Assembly: GCA_035697245.1 (NCBI GenBank)
Contig: DASSDH010000071.1
Coordinates: forward strand, 1 to 22,167
DNA: 22,167 nt
Source: JACVRX01 sp035697245
GTDB taxonomy: Bacteria > Actinomycetota > Actinomycetes > Jiangellales > Jiangellaceae
Direction: 5' to 3'
Below, one piece after another: positions 1 through 7,045 of this stretch. Positions within the stretch are counted from its first letter, which is position 1. Each line of letters begins with the position of its first letter. Made by a program: the position numbers and the translations under genes. The notes beneath the pieces are model-generated. The model was not told where the DNA came from, searched no databases, and saw only the letters and a program-made list of their open reading frames with translations.

Positions 1-1
1 G

Positions 2-268
2 GAGCTTGCCGCACAAGCCGACGGACCGATCGAGTGGCTACGGACGGGGCCAGTCATCGCATACCGCCGGGGCGCTGTCGTGGTCGTCATGAACGGCGGT
101 ACCGACCCGGTCACACTCCCACCCCAGGGCGGGCGCACCACCGTCTTTTCAACGGACAGCGCCCACCGAGACCACAACGGCACGCGGGGTGCGGCGCTGA
201 CCGTGCAGCCGAACGAAGCGATCATCTTCCGCACCCAGCACGCTTCTGCGCCGGTGGTGTGGCCATAA
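2..268 (+). CDS. C-terminal end of a GH13-type alpha-glucosidase/amylase (partial, 5' cut by window)
   Basis: The reading frame is open from the first bases of the window and stops at TAA 266-268, giving about 88 residues of a protein that starts outside the window. The segment GPVIAYRRGAVVVVMN, followed by alternating hydrophobic strands, a VFSTDS turn and the ending QPNEAIIFR, resembles the C-terminal beta-sandwich (DUF3459-like) of family GH13 enzymes such as alpha-glucosidases, where an 'overall fold then potential arginine-asparagine turn' pattern is common. That domain packs against the catalytic barrel; no catalytic residue lies in this part, so substrate and reaction cannot be read here. 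Codon use is typical of the rest of the window. No gene follows in the same direction for about 720 bases, so it probably ends its transcription unit. The family assignment rests on pattern recognition of a poorly conserved domain and is moderate. Confidence 0.55.
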   Translation, partial: ELAAQADGPIEWLRTGPVIAYRRGAVVVVMNGGTDPVTLPPQGGRTTVFSTDSAHRDHNGTRGAALTVQPNEAIIFRTQHASAPVVWP

Positions 269-991
269 CAGCCGGCGATGTGGTCGAGAGCTCCGTCCCA
301 AGGCCGGGGCGCAACGGTCCAGCAGCGCCTCGATCTCGTTGCGGGTCGGTTGCGTTTCACGGGTGCTTGCTCAAATAGGCGTCGACCGCATCCCGGGCGT
401 CTCCGGCTACGACCCGTCGATGAAGCTGTCGCGATCCTGTTGGCATCGATGTTCGTCATGCCCTCGCTCTGGAGAAGGGGCCGACGCGTGCGCTATCGCC
501 GATCTCTGGGTGGTGGACAGCAAGTGCCCGCGGGACCTGTGCCACTCGACGACCGCACCCGATTTGGTGACCTCGCACCTCGCGGCCCCTCTGACCCGAT
601 CTCACTGAGCGTGGCCGCGACACCCATCCAGGTCGGTTCCGTCACGGCGCCCCGGATCGGTCGTTATGCGCTCCTCCCGACGCGCTGTCGGACGTGGCAG
701 TAGCGCCGTTCCGGTGATGGTCTCGGGGCGTCGGGCCGATGTTCGCACCTATTCTGTGTGTCGGTCCTGGGCGGGGCCTACCGGTCCGCACCAAGGTTCG
801 TGTCATCGTTCGTCGGGCCTACGGGTTCCACTCCGCCGACGCCGCTCGCCTTGGTCATGCCCGGGCCGGGCCCATCACCCTGCGATTGCCCCACGAACGG
901 GCCGCTCTTCAGGCCGCCGCGTGACCCACATCCCCATCAGGAGAGCCCGAAATGCGTCGTACGTTGGCACCCGGTCGCGAGGAGGTCCGAG
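269..991. other. 723-bp stretch without a convincing gene; contains repeat copy A
   Basis: Several short open frames cross this stretch, but all have arginine/proline-rich shadow composition. On the minus strand at about 360-470, two overlapping frames each give a short natural-looking piece (MTNIDANRIATA, then GDARDAVDAYLSKHP before a stop), which may be the last remains of a lost gene; I do not recognise it. Positions 541-668 match a second block near 18.8 kb (see the repeat entries). The part next to the DoxX-like gene presumably holds its promoter, but I see no clear -35/-10 pair. Confidence 0.4.
541..668 (+). repeat. Diverged direct repeat, copy A (partner at 18754-18880)
   Basis: Aligned by eye, this block matches 18754-18880 at roughly three quarters of positions with a few small indels. 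The best-kept words are CACTCGAC, a 20-base stretch starting GATTTGGTGACC (GATTCGGTGATC in the partner), GATCTCAC, GGTCGGTTC and CGGTCGTTATG. The differences show no codon-position bias, and frames are not preserved between copies, so it looks non-coding. Its end lies 324 bp before the DoxX-like start codon; the partner ends 305 bp before the DUF899 start. A shared upstream regulatory region or an old duplicated element would both fit. Confidence 0.6.
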
Positions 992-1513
992 ATGTCGAAT
1001 GCCGTGAATCTGGCGCTACTGGGGGGACGCGTGTGGGTGGGCGCCGTCATGGCTGCCCATGGCCTGAACCACGTTCGAGCGCTGCGATCGGGTCCGGGGA
1101 TGGCGAACTGGCTCAGCTCCCTCGGTCTGTCCAACGGTCCCCTCCAGGCAGGGCTACTGACCTGGAGCGAGGTCGGCGTTGCGCCGTTGCTCGTGCTAGG
1201 ACTCCTCACGCCAGTCGCTTACGGCGCCGTGGCGTCGCTCATGCTCGTCGCTTTGCTGACCAACCACCGCGACAAGGGGTTCTTCATCACGGCTCGTCCG
1301 ACCGAGGGTTGGGAGTATGTGGGCACCTTGGCGGTGCTCGCGCTCGCGCTGGGCGCACTCGGCCCCGGGGAGTGGTCGCTCGACAACGCGTTCGACGTGG
1401 CGTTCCCGTTCGAGCCGAGCCAGGCACTCGCTACCGCGGCAGCCATCGGCATCGGCGGAACCGTCGCCTACTTGGCGACGTTCTGGCGTCCCAACAGAAT
1501 GGCCGGCAGCTGA
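992..1513 (+). CDS. DoxX-like integral membrane protein
   Basis: This encodes 173 residues starting at ATG 992, chosen because a strong GAGGAGG ribosome-binding site sits about 7 bases upstream and because the in-frame sequence before it is not protein-like. It looks like a DoxX/SURF4-type four-helix membrane protein. Hydrophobic segments lie at about residues 6-24, 62-90 (possibly two short helices), 109-124 and 143-164. The NHRDKGFFIT turn after the second block and the HGLNH near residue 23 resemble conserved loops of DoxX relatives. Known DoxX proteins are small, mostly uncharacterised membrane subunits linked to thiosulfate:quinone oxidation or to oxidative stress complexes; nothing here identifies a partner. 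The next gene is a remnant on the opposite strand, so it appears monocistronic. A ~128-bp block upstream is shared with the region upstream of the DUF899 gene. Confidence 0.8.
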   Translation: MSNAVNLALLGGRVWVGAVMAAHGLNHVRALRSGPGMANWLSSLGLSNGPLQAGLLTWSEVGVAPLLVLGLLTPVAYGAVASLMLVALLTNHRDKGFFITARPTEGWEYVGTLAVLALALGALGPGEWSLDNAFDVAFPFEPSQALATAAAIGIGGTVAYLATFWRPNRMAGS

Positions 1514-1695
1514 CGAACCGCCACTCACCAAGCCGACCCCGGCTCAACGGTGCGAGCAGGGAAACGCTTCCAGGACCAAGCCACCTGTTCCGTGTCGATG
1601 GGCAGTAACGGCTCCACCACCTCCCGATGGCCTTGGCTTGCTGAGGTGACGCGAGCTCGACTCGATCCGGCCGCCGTGGCCACTGCACTCGATGG

Positions 1696-2245
1696 TCAGG
1701 TAAACGGGAACGGGGGCTGCCACCACCAGGGGGTGTCCGACGGTTCGATCGAGGCCAGCCACTTCACCCACCAGAAGCCCCGGCGACCGGGGGCGACAAG
1801 CCGGGCGGGCGCGCCGTGGCCGGCCGACAGCGGCCGACCGCCGACCGCGGTGGCAACGACGAGCCGCCCGGCGTCCGGGCCAGGCAGGCGCCGGGAGTAG
1901 CCAGTCAGGGACCGGACGTCCAGGCTGTGTCCTGCTTCGGCCTCGGAGACAGCGAGAAGCCGGTCCAGCGGCCCGCCCGACCAGCGTTGGTGGGCGTACC
2001 AGCCGCCGGTGCAGTCCAGCGTGGCCGACAGCTCGCGGCCGTGCTCGGCCACCAACTCGCTCGGCCAGCGACCAGGGCCACCCCGCCACGACGAGGCACC
2101 ACTGATCGCTGTCGACCATCGGAACGTCGTCGTCGAGCCATTGAGTGACGGGCATGGCGGCGGGGTCGAACGAGCCGCGCTCGAGAGATCGCGTGAACCG
2201 ATCACCGGGATAGGGCAGCACGGCTGTCGAGGCGCCGATCACCAC
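1696..2245 (-). pseudogene. Molybdopterin-dependent oxidoreductase (sulfite-oxidase fold) remnant, frameshifted
   Basis: Two overlapping minus-strand frames together give the Moco-binding domain of a sulfite oxidase/YedY-like enzyme. From 2245 the first frame reads LPYPGDRFTRS...DPAAMPVTQWLDDDVP...DQWCLVVAGW, the usual entry into the domain. At about 2055-2070 the homology moves to a second frame, which reads SELVAEHGRELSATLDCTGGWY (Cys a candidate molybdenum ligand), W-SGGPLDRLL, then GHGAPARLVAPGRRGFWWVKW and the terminal QPPFPFT before the stop at 1696. Family members are usually much longer and begin with a Tat signal or membrane helices; upstream of 2245 the frame is closed by a TGA, so the N-terminus is missing. 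A single indel plus the missing front make it non-functional unless the indel is a sequencing error. In bacteria such enzymes reduce or oxidise oxyanions or sulfoxides outside the cytoplasm. Confidence 0.75.
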
Positions 2246-2269
2246 TGAGCTTCACGCATCCTTGGATCT

Positions 2270-2302
2270 GGCGAACCGGCGGCCTCGCGCCGGCGGTTCG
2301 CC
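2270..2302. promoter_or_regulatory. Palindromic hairpin between two divergent remnants
   Basis: GGCGAACCG (2270-2278) is perfectly complementary to CGGTTCGCC (2294-2302). Inside it, after one G·G mismatch, CGGC pairs with GCCG around a five-base loop. There is no T-run after it on either strand, and it lies between two divergently oriented reading frames, so an operator or a remnant repeat end is as likely as a terminator. Confidence 0.4.
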
Positions 2303-2471
2303 CATTCCATGACACGCTCGCTTCGACGGACGTCAGCTCTTCGGGTCGCCAGGAGGCGGTGGCGCCGCAGGCCCATACCGTCGGGTCGAGCCGTTGGAAG
2401 GTCGCTTCGTGTTTCTCAGCCGTGGCTTGTGTTTTACGTCGCCTCTTCTGAGCCGACACGAGGAGGCGACC

Positions 2472-2750
2472 ATGACGAGTTCAGTCGAGGCTTCGATGGC
2501 AGACGACGATCTGTTCCGCCTACGGCCCTAGCGGGACGCACGGCTGCTCGTCCGGCCAGTCCCCGAGTTCCCTGCGCTCACCGTCGCGGACGTCGTCGCA
2601 GACGTCCTCGCCGCGAGCGACGAAGGGGACGCCGCGCTCGACGTGCCCAGCTACCTGGCGGAGCGCGGCCACACCCGGACGACGATCGAGACCGTCGTCG
2701 CGTACCTACAGCGCCAGCGCCCGCGCCTGCCCGACCGGACAGGCGGCCCT
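2472..2750 (+). pseudogene. Small gene interrupted by an amber stop (unknown function)
   Basis: A good start context (AGGAGG about 5 bases before ATG 2472) opens a frame of 19 codons that ends at TAG 2529-2531. The same frame then continues with natural-looking protein: ARLLVRPVPEFPALTVADVV, then SYLAERGHTRTTIETVVAYL, with helix-like periodicity and GC-rich third positions. Changing the TAG to GAG would give RPERDARLLV, so one substitution could explain the break. After about 2750 the frame stays open without protein character, so the original end is not visible. The central part is compatible with a small all-helical protein; I do not recognise the family. Readthrough or restart at an internal codon cannot be excluded, but no ribosome-binding site is evident after the stop. 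Confidence 0.5.
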
Positions 2751-2934
2751 GTCATGCGTCTCTGCCGTGACCGACGACGTCCGCGCACGACGCGCCCGAG
2801 GGTCGTACGCGCGCTGCTGCGGCGCGCAGAGGTGAGGCGCTCGGCATGCCGACCGAAGCCGTTCGCGGCGGCCACGCGGCGGATCACACTGTCGTGCCCA
2901 CGCCCGCACGGCAACGGACCGCCCTGCTGGTACG

Positions 2935-3819
2935 TTGACCACGACCGTGTCCTGGACGTGCCACCGCGAGGTCCTCCCCGTGTCGGGAGCTTTGGCCGAC
3001 CTCGACCGCCTCCGGGCGTTCCGGCCGTCGGTCCTCGAAGAGGACGATGGAACGCTACGGATGTGGTATTCGGGCCACGACGGCTCGACCGGGCGGATCC
3101 TCGAGGCAGTGCAGCCACCAGGGCAGTCCTGGGAGCGGCTGGGGATCAGCGTCGACGCGGGCTCCTGCGGGGAAAGCGACGCCTTCGGAGTCGAAGCGCC
3201 GTCTGTGGTCCGCACGCCCGTGGGGTTCCTGATGGCCTACGCCGGGTCCGACGGGGCCGACACCCGTCTCCACATGGCCTCCTCCGACGACGGCCACCGA
3301 TGGGCAGCCCAGGGCACGTTCATGCAGCGAGGGGAGCCCGACGCGCGTGGCGCTACCCATCCCTGCCTCATCGTGACGAGCGAACGCTGGTGGCTCTTCT
3401 ACGCGGGCTACGACGGAACCGACAACGGTCGGCGGGCAGCAATCCTGGCCGCCGTGTCCCCCAACGGAGCGTCATGGGACCGCGTCGGAACGGTCCTCGA
3501 CCCCACTCGCGACGAGCTGGCCCTCTCTGAGCCCTGGGTCCTGATGCGCCAACGGCACCTCGCCATGTTCTATGTCAGCGACGACGGCACTCGGGCCACC
3601 ATCGACATGGCCACCTCCCACGACGGTGTGACCTGGGACCGGCGGGGCACGACCCTCAGCCCCGGGTACCCCGATCCTGACCACGATCGGCTGCGGAGTC
3701 CGAGCGTGCTCCACCTGCACGATGGGAGCCTCCGGCTGTGGTACGCAACCCACACGGTCGGCGACGAAGCGGATGGCTGCCACCTGTGGTCCGCCGACCT
3801 CGCGGACACCGAGCACTAG
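2935..3819 (+). CDS. Five-bladed beta-propeller glycosidase-like protein
   Basis: This is 294 residues if started at TTG 2935; a GTG four codons later is an alternative, and neither has a clear ribosome-binding site. Five evenly spaced blade motifs are visible: LRMWYSGHDG (about residue 41), FLMAYAGSDG (98), WWLFYAGYDG (152), LAMFYVSDDG (207) and LRLWYATHT (263). Between them come aspartate- and tryptophan-rich turns such as SWERLG, SWDRVG and TWDRRG. This is the pattern of the five-bladed propeller shared by glycoside hydrolase clans GH32/43/62/68/117/130. There is no signal peptide, suggesting a cytoplasmic enzyme or a start placed too far downstream. The catalytic acids cannot be assigned without an alignment, so the substrate is unknown, and some relatives are non-catalytic. 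It stands alone, flanked by remnants. The frame is fully open, with no sign of decay in the body of the gene. Confidence 0.75.
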   Translation: MTTTVSWTCHREVLPVSGALADLDRLRAFRPSVLEEDDGTLRMWYSGHDGSTGRILEAVQPPGQSWERLGISVDAGSCGESDAFGVEAPSVVRTPVGFLMAYAGSDGADTRLHMASSDDGHRWAAQGTFMQRGEPDARGATHPCLIVTSERWWLFYAGYDGTDNGRRAAILAAVSPNGASWDRVGTVLDPTRDELALSEPWVLMRQRHLAMFYVSDDGTRATIDMATSHDGVTWDRRGTTLSPGYPDPDHDRLRSPSVLHLHDGSLRLWYATHTVGDEADGCHLWSADLADTEH

Positions 3820-3914
3820 CTGGCGACGACCGCAGGGCCGCACGTGACGATCACTCCGAAAGCGTTGGAGAGCACAGCGCCCCGAGCGCTCGGTTCCGAG
3901 AACGCGCACGGCCT

Positions 3915-4188
3915 TTAAACTCGATCGTGGAGCCGGCCGCGGCGGCTGAGAGGGCAGCGGTGGCGGACATCCGTCCGGTGATCAGATGCCGCGAGCTCCC
4001 GAAGGCGGCGTACCAGATGAGCGAGGTGGCGCGGCGTAGAGGCCAACGACCGGCGACACTCCGGCGATCGAGGCGTAGGCCAACGTGTCTGGGACCAGCA
4101 TCGCCCACACGGTCAGCCCGGCCACGGCGTCGTGGCTCGGCCACTGGCGCCGGTAGCCGCCGAGCGAGGTGAACTGCGGCACCGGCAT
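3915..4188 (-). pseudogene. SulP-type anion transporter, N-terminal fragment with frameshift
   Basis: ATG 4188 begins MPVPQFTSLGGYRRQW, then reads DAVAGLTVWAMLVPDTLAYA and SIAGVSPVVGLYAA, the signature first transmembrane region of SulP (SLC26) sulfate/bicarbonate transporters. At about 4043 the homology jumps to another minus-strand frame: SLIWYAAFGSSRHLITGRMS then ATAALSAAAAGS, the next conserved SulP stretch (relatives have P where this has R in TGRMS). One missing base explains the jump. Similarity ends near 3915, so only about 90 of the usual 500 or more residues remain; the rest of the transporter and any STAS domain are absent from the window. The start lies 4 bases after the stop of the small membrane ORF, suggesting the two were once translated together. 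Confidence 0.75.
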
Positions 4189-4192
4189 CGGC

Positions 4193-4285
4193 TCAGTCCG
4201 ACAGGCCGGCAATGGCGTTGCCGACGAGCTTGGCCGCCAGCACCAGGCAGACGACGGTCGTGAAAACGGCGTCGTTGTCGGCCAT
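4193..4285 (-). CDS. Small single-helix membrane protein or fragment
   Basis: ATG 4285 opens 30 codons ending at TGA 4193-4195. The product is MADNDAVFTTVVCLVLAAK followed by LVGNAIAGLSD, a single hydrophobic helix. The stop is only 4 bases before the SulP start, an arrangement typical of coupled translation. I do not recognise the family. It may be a real microprotein or the preserved tail of a larger membrane protein. Its neighbours on both sides are broken, so it is probably no longer functional. Confidence 0.35.
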   Translation of the reverse strand: MADNDAVFTTVVCLVLAAKLVGNAIAGLSD

Positions 4286-4308
4286 CCGCCCTCGGGGCCT
4301 CGCCCCGG

Positions 4309-4662
4309 TCACTCGTCGATCTCGCCGGCTCGGCTCGTGCACCCCAGCGCTTGGCGGTAGCTCTCGCTGACCGTCGGTGTACCGCTCATCAGCGGGCCGT
4401 CGGTCGGCATCGCGTCGGCGTATATCCACACCTCGTCTGACCAGCCCCCTTCGGGCGCGATCTCCTGCAGGATCGCCCAGTCGTGCGAGGTCGCCATCGC
4501 GTCGACTGACTCTTCGACTCCGGTGTCGTCACCGGCGTCGCGGGCGGCGCGCCAAACGTCGAGCCAAGCGAACGCCACCGTGCCGGTCACGGTGGCGGCG
4601 AGCTGGTAGCGATCTCGCACCAGGTCGTCTCCCGAGAGCAGCGGGTCGGTGTCGAAGCTGGG
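4309..4662 (-). pseudogene. C-terminal part of an unknown protein, truncated at a rearrangement junction
   Basis: About 118 residues of protein-like sequence run from about 4662 down to a stop at 4309. Recognisable stretches are LLSGDDLVRDRYQLAATVTG, VAFAWLDVWRAARDAG, MATSHDWAILQEIAPEGGW, DEVWIYADAMPTDG and SESYRQALGC. The alternating tryptophan/aspartate pattern is that of a folded domain, probably extracytoplasmic in a secreted or membrane-anchored actinobacterial protein, but I cannot name a family. Upstream of about 4662 the same frame is only the shadow of the reductase on the other strand, so the N-terminus has been cut away. It lies in the same direction as the small membrane ORF and the SulP fragment and may have been the first gene of that group. 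Confidence 0.5.
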
Positions 4663-5290
4663 TGGCGCGCGCCTCGCCGTGGGCCTCGAGGACGGGACCC
4701 GCCTGGGCGCGGCCCAGTTGCTGGTCGCCACCGGGCGCCGGGCGGATCTGTCCGCGGTCGGGCTGGGGGCGGTCGGCCTGGACGAGTCCCAGCGGAGGGT
4801 GCCGGTGGACGACGATCTGCGCGTCTCCGAGGGGGTGTGGGCGGTGGGCGACATCACCGGCAAGGGCGCGTTCACACACGTGGCCATGTACCAGTCCCCG
4901 ATCGCCGTGGCCGACATCCTGGGTCAGGACCATGCGCCTGCCGACTACTGAGCGCTGCCCCGGGTCACCTTCACCGACCCCGAGATCGGCGCCGTCGGCC
5001 TCACCGAGGCCCAGGCCCGGGAGGCGGGCATCGCCGTGCGGACCGGTGTCGCCCAGGTGCCGCGCACCGCCCGTGGATGGATCCACAAGACCGGCAACGA
5101 CGGCGTGATCATGGTGGTCGAGGACACCGAGCAGGGTGTCCTGGTGGGGGCCACCGCGATGGCCCCCACCGGCGGCGAGATCCTCGGCGGCCTGACCCTG
5201 GCGGTGCACGCACGGGTCCCGGTCGAGCGGCTCCGCCAGATGATTTGCGCCTACCCGACCTTCCATCGGGGCATCGAGGACTGCGGCACG
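4661..5290 (+). pseudogene. Flavin disulfide reductase (mercuric-reductase-like) C-terminal half with in-frame TGA
   Basis: The frame reads LEDGTRLGAAQLLVATGRR, then VDDDLRVSEGVWAVGDITGK and GAFTHVAMYQSPIAVADILG, the end of the NAD domain and the second FAD motif of class I pyridine nucleotide-disulfide oxidoreductases. After ADY comes TGA (4949-4951). The same frame then continues with ALPRVTFTDPEIGAVGLTEA and the dimerisation domain through GWIHKTGNDG and MICAYPTFHRGIED. The family normally has arginine at the stop position, so CGA to TGA fits. Everything before about residue 200 of a normal 460-residue enzyme is missing: no GxGxxG FAD motif and no CxxxxC redox pair. Past about 5290 the frame stays open to 5536 but is no longer family-like. 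It cannot encode a working enzyme. The family includes mercuric reductases and lipoamide dehydrogenase-like proteins; no mer genes are nearby. Confidence 0.8.
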
Positions 5291-5456
5291 CTCGTGTTGA
5301 CACTCGCGTTCGGGGGTGATGCCGATGCCGAAGGTCCTTTGGCTGCTCCCCGGCCGCCCCGACCTCGGCCGCAGCTGCTTCAGTTCGGCCGGCAATCCGT
5401 CGAGCTGCTAATGCGGCGCGGCCACCCGTTGCTCGACAAGGCGCACCCGCTCGTCG

Positions 5457-5738
5457 ATGGGCGGTGGCGGGTCGGCGACCACGCCCGGGGCAAACACGGT
5501 CGCCTCTGGGTGGGCGGTGCCGGCCGTGCCGGGTAGCCCGCTGCCGCTGACCGACCCCACGCTCGAGCCCAACGAGGAGGTCACCCTCACCCTCACCTGC
5601 AGCAACCTCAACGAGGGCGGGGTCGTCACGGCTGACCTGAACACCACCTGCGAGACCAACTCGCTGGTCCGGGTCATCTCGGGCAGCCAGGCCTCGATCA
5701 GATCAGCGTCACCATCCAATCCGACTGACCCCACATGA
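5457..5738 (+). CDS. Hypothetical ORF, possible C-terminus of a secreted protein
   Basis: GTG 5457 opens 93 codons to TGA 5736-5738. From about residue 25 it reads SPLPLTDPTLEPNEEVTLTL, then TCSNLNEGGVVTADLNTTCE and NSLVRVISGSQ, with two cysteines and alternating beta-type residues, as in a small extracytoplasmic beta-sandwich. Near 5690 a different frame gives a better ending, LDQISVTIQSD with stop TGA 5726-5728, suggesting one indel. No signal peptide, ribosome-binding site or recognisable family is seen, and the upstream sequence is reductase debris. It is likely a fragment rather than a whole gene. Confidence 0.3.
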   Translation: MGGGGSATTPGANTVASGWAVPAVPGSPLPLTDPTLEPNEEVTLTLTCSNLNEGGVVTADLNTTCETNSLVRVISGSQASIRSASPSNPTDPT

Positions 5739-5936
5739 ATCGGGAATGCGCCACGGCGTATGGCCCATCCAAGCGGCGGGCAACCCGGCATCACCGCCCG
5801 CCGCGGATCGCGACCCGTCCACAAGCGCGGTCAGCCGCTGTCCCCATGGGTTGCCGCTGACTTCGCGCGACAGGGTCCGCTTGGTTTCAGACCACAGGTG
5901 GGCGGGTCTGCCGGGTCTACGGGAGGCCCTGCGATC

Positions 5937-6263
5937 ATGTCCTCACCGCGTCGAGCGAAGCGGTTTCTTACCGCGGAGCAGAAGTACGACCTGTGGCAGC
6001 GGATGCTGACGGGCCAGTTGAGGACGGCGGCCGCAGCGGCGGAGGCGGGCGTGGACCGCTCGACGGTCATGACGTTGCGCAAGACCGCTCGCGATGGAGC
6101 GATCGCCGCCCTGGCGGCGTCGCGGCCGGGTCGGCCCAAGGCGAACCGGGCCGAAGCATCCGAGCTGGCCGGTTTGCAGGCCGAGGTCGAGCGACTGTCG
6201 GCCACGATCGTGGAACAGGCGATCGGGCTGGCGGCCCTTCGGGGAAAGGCGGCCTGGGGTTGA
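5937..6263 (+). CDS. IS3-family transposase OrfA (helix-turn-helix)
   Basis: This encodes 108 residues from ATG 5937, preceded by GGAGG about 10 bases upstream. The protein opens MSSPRRAKRFLTAEQKYDLW and continues QLRTAAAAAEAGVDRSTVMT, a helix-turn-helix of the IS3 OrfA type (residues about 10-45) that would bind the element's ends. A helical segment, ELAGLQAEVERLSATIVEQA (residues about 75-95), resembles the leucine-zipper dimerisation helix. It ends at TGA 6261-6263, overlapping the start of the orfB frame, so the fusion transposase would be made by -1 frameshifting; I do not see a classical A6G slippery site. The ORF is intact, but with orfB broken it could at most act as a regulator of related elements. 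Confidence 0.7.
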   Translation: MSSPRRAKRFLTAEQKYDLWQRMLTGQLRTAAAAAEAGVDRSTVMTLRKTARDGAIAALAASRPGRPKANRAEASELAGLQAEVERLSATIVEQAIGLAALRGKAAWG

Positions 6264-7040
6264 GCGGCCCGATCCCGGCACGAGTCGACAGCGCCGCCAA
6301 GACCGTCGTGTTGGACCTGATCGACGATGCCGTGAAGCCGGGTTGGACGCTGGGGCGGATCTGTGGAGTGCTCGAGCTGGACCGCCAACGGGCGTGGCGG
6401 TGGCGGCACCGCCGGGCCGCAGACCGCCTCGACGACGCGGCGCCGGGCGGGCACCCGATCCATGGGCTGCTGGCCTGGGGAGGAGGCCCAGATCCTGGCC
6501 CTGTTCGAGGAGTGGGGTCCCGTCGATCTGTCGCATCGCAAGCTCGCCCACCGCGGTTCCTACACCGAGCGGGTGTGGGTGTCGCCCTCGACGCTGCACC
6601 GGGTCCTGGCCCGGAACGGCCATGCGCTGCAGGGCGTTCCCCGGCCGCCACGCTCGACGAAGAAACCGTGGCCCGACTGGGTCGAGTGGCGCCCGAACCA
6701 GCTGTGGTGCTGGGACGCCTCGCACTTCTCGGCGTGTGCCGCTGCCCCGATCGTATACGGCATCGTCGACATCGTCTCCCGCAGGTGGATCGCTAGCCTG
6801 CTCTGCGCCGAGGCGACCGGGACCCAGGTCAAGGTCGTGTTCCTCGCCGGGCTCGAGGCCGAGGGTCTCCTCGCCGGGCTCGAGTGGCGTCTCGATCGAC
6901 CCGACGACGTCGACGTCGACGAGCCGCCGCCCCGGTCCTGCTCGCCGTGTCCGACAACGGGCCAGAGATGCGCTCCGGGGAGACCCGAGCGGTCATGGCG
7001 TTGCTCTCCATCGGGCAACCGAACAGCTTCCTCAACACCG
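6260..7040 (+). pseudogene. IS3-family transposase OrfB remnant (DDE domain, frameshifted and truncated)
   Basis: Entry is by -1 frameshift from orfA or at TTG 6260. The sequence then reads PARVDSAAKTVVLDLIDDAV, WTLGRICGVLELDRQRAWRW and HPIHGLLAW. At 6477-6480 a GGGG where GGG is expected moves the homology to the next frame: EEAQILALFEEWGPVDLSHR, KLAHRGSY, VWVSPSTLHRVLARNG, then WVEWRPNQLWCWDASHF with the first catalytic aspartate, and IVYGIVDIVSRRWI. Around 6925 another indel shifts to LLAVSDNGPEMRSGETRAVM with the second aspartate. Similarity ends after SIGQ at about 7040, before the catalytic glutamate, so the enzyme is dead. Confidence 0.75.
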
Positions 7041-7045
7041 GGCTG

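Larger units (their letters stand above)
5900..7045 (+). mobile_element. Decayed IS3-family insertion sequence
   Basis: The element has orfA then orfB in the -1 frame, the IS3 arrangement, covering about 1.1 kb. Two of the three DDE acids are visible (Asp in WDASHF, Asp in SDNGPEM). The C-terminal region carrying the glutamate and the usual GRPGTPTDQAW-like block is gone after about 7040. At least two additional one-base frameshifts break orfB. I could not find matching terminal inverted repeats or a target-site duplication; the ends given are estimates. Confidence 0.75.

Noticed and set aside
278..1007. Several overlapping plus-strand ORFs upstream of the DoxX-like gene
   Set aside because: All are arginine-, proline- and serine-rich, with no ribosome-binding sites and no recognisable domain.
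4946..4954. TGA as selenocysteine or recoded stop in the flavin reductase
   Set aside because: The family has arginine here, not cysteine, and the gene lacks its whole N-terminal half, so a simple nonsense mutation is far likelier.
4661..5290. Mercury resistance (mer) locus
   Set aside because: No merR, merT or merP nearby, the redox-active cysteine region is missing, and many related reductases are not mercuric.
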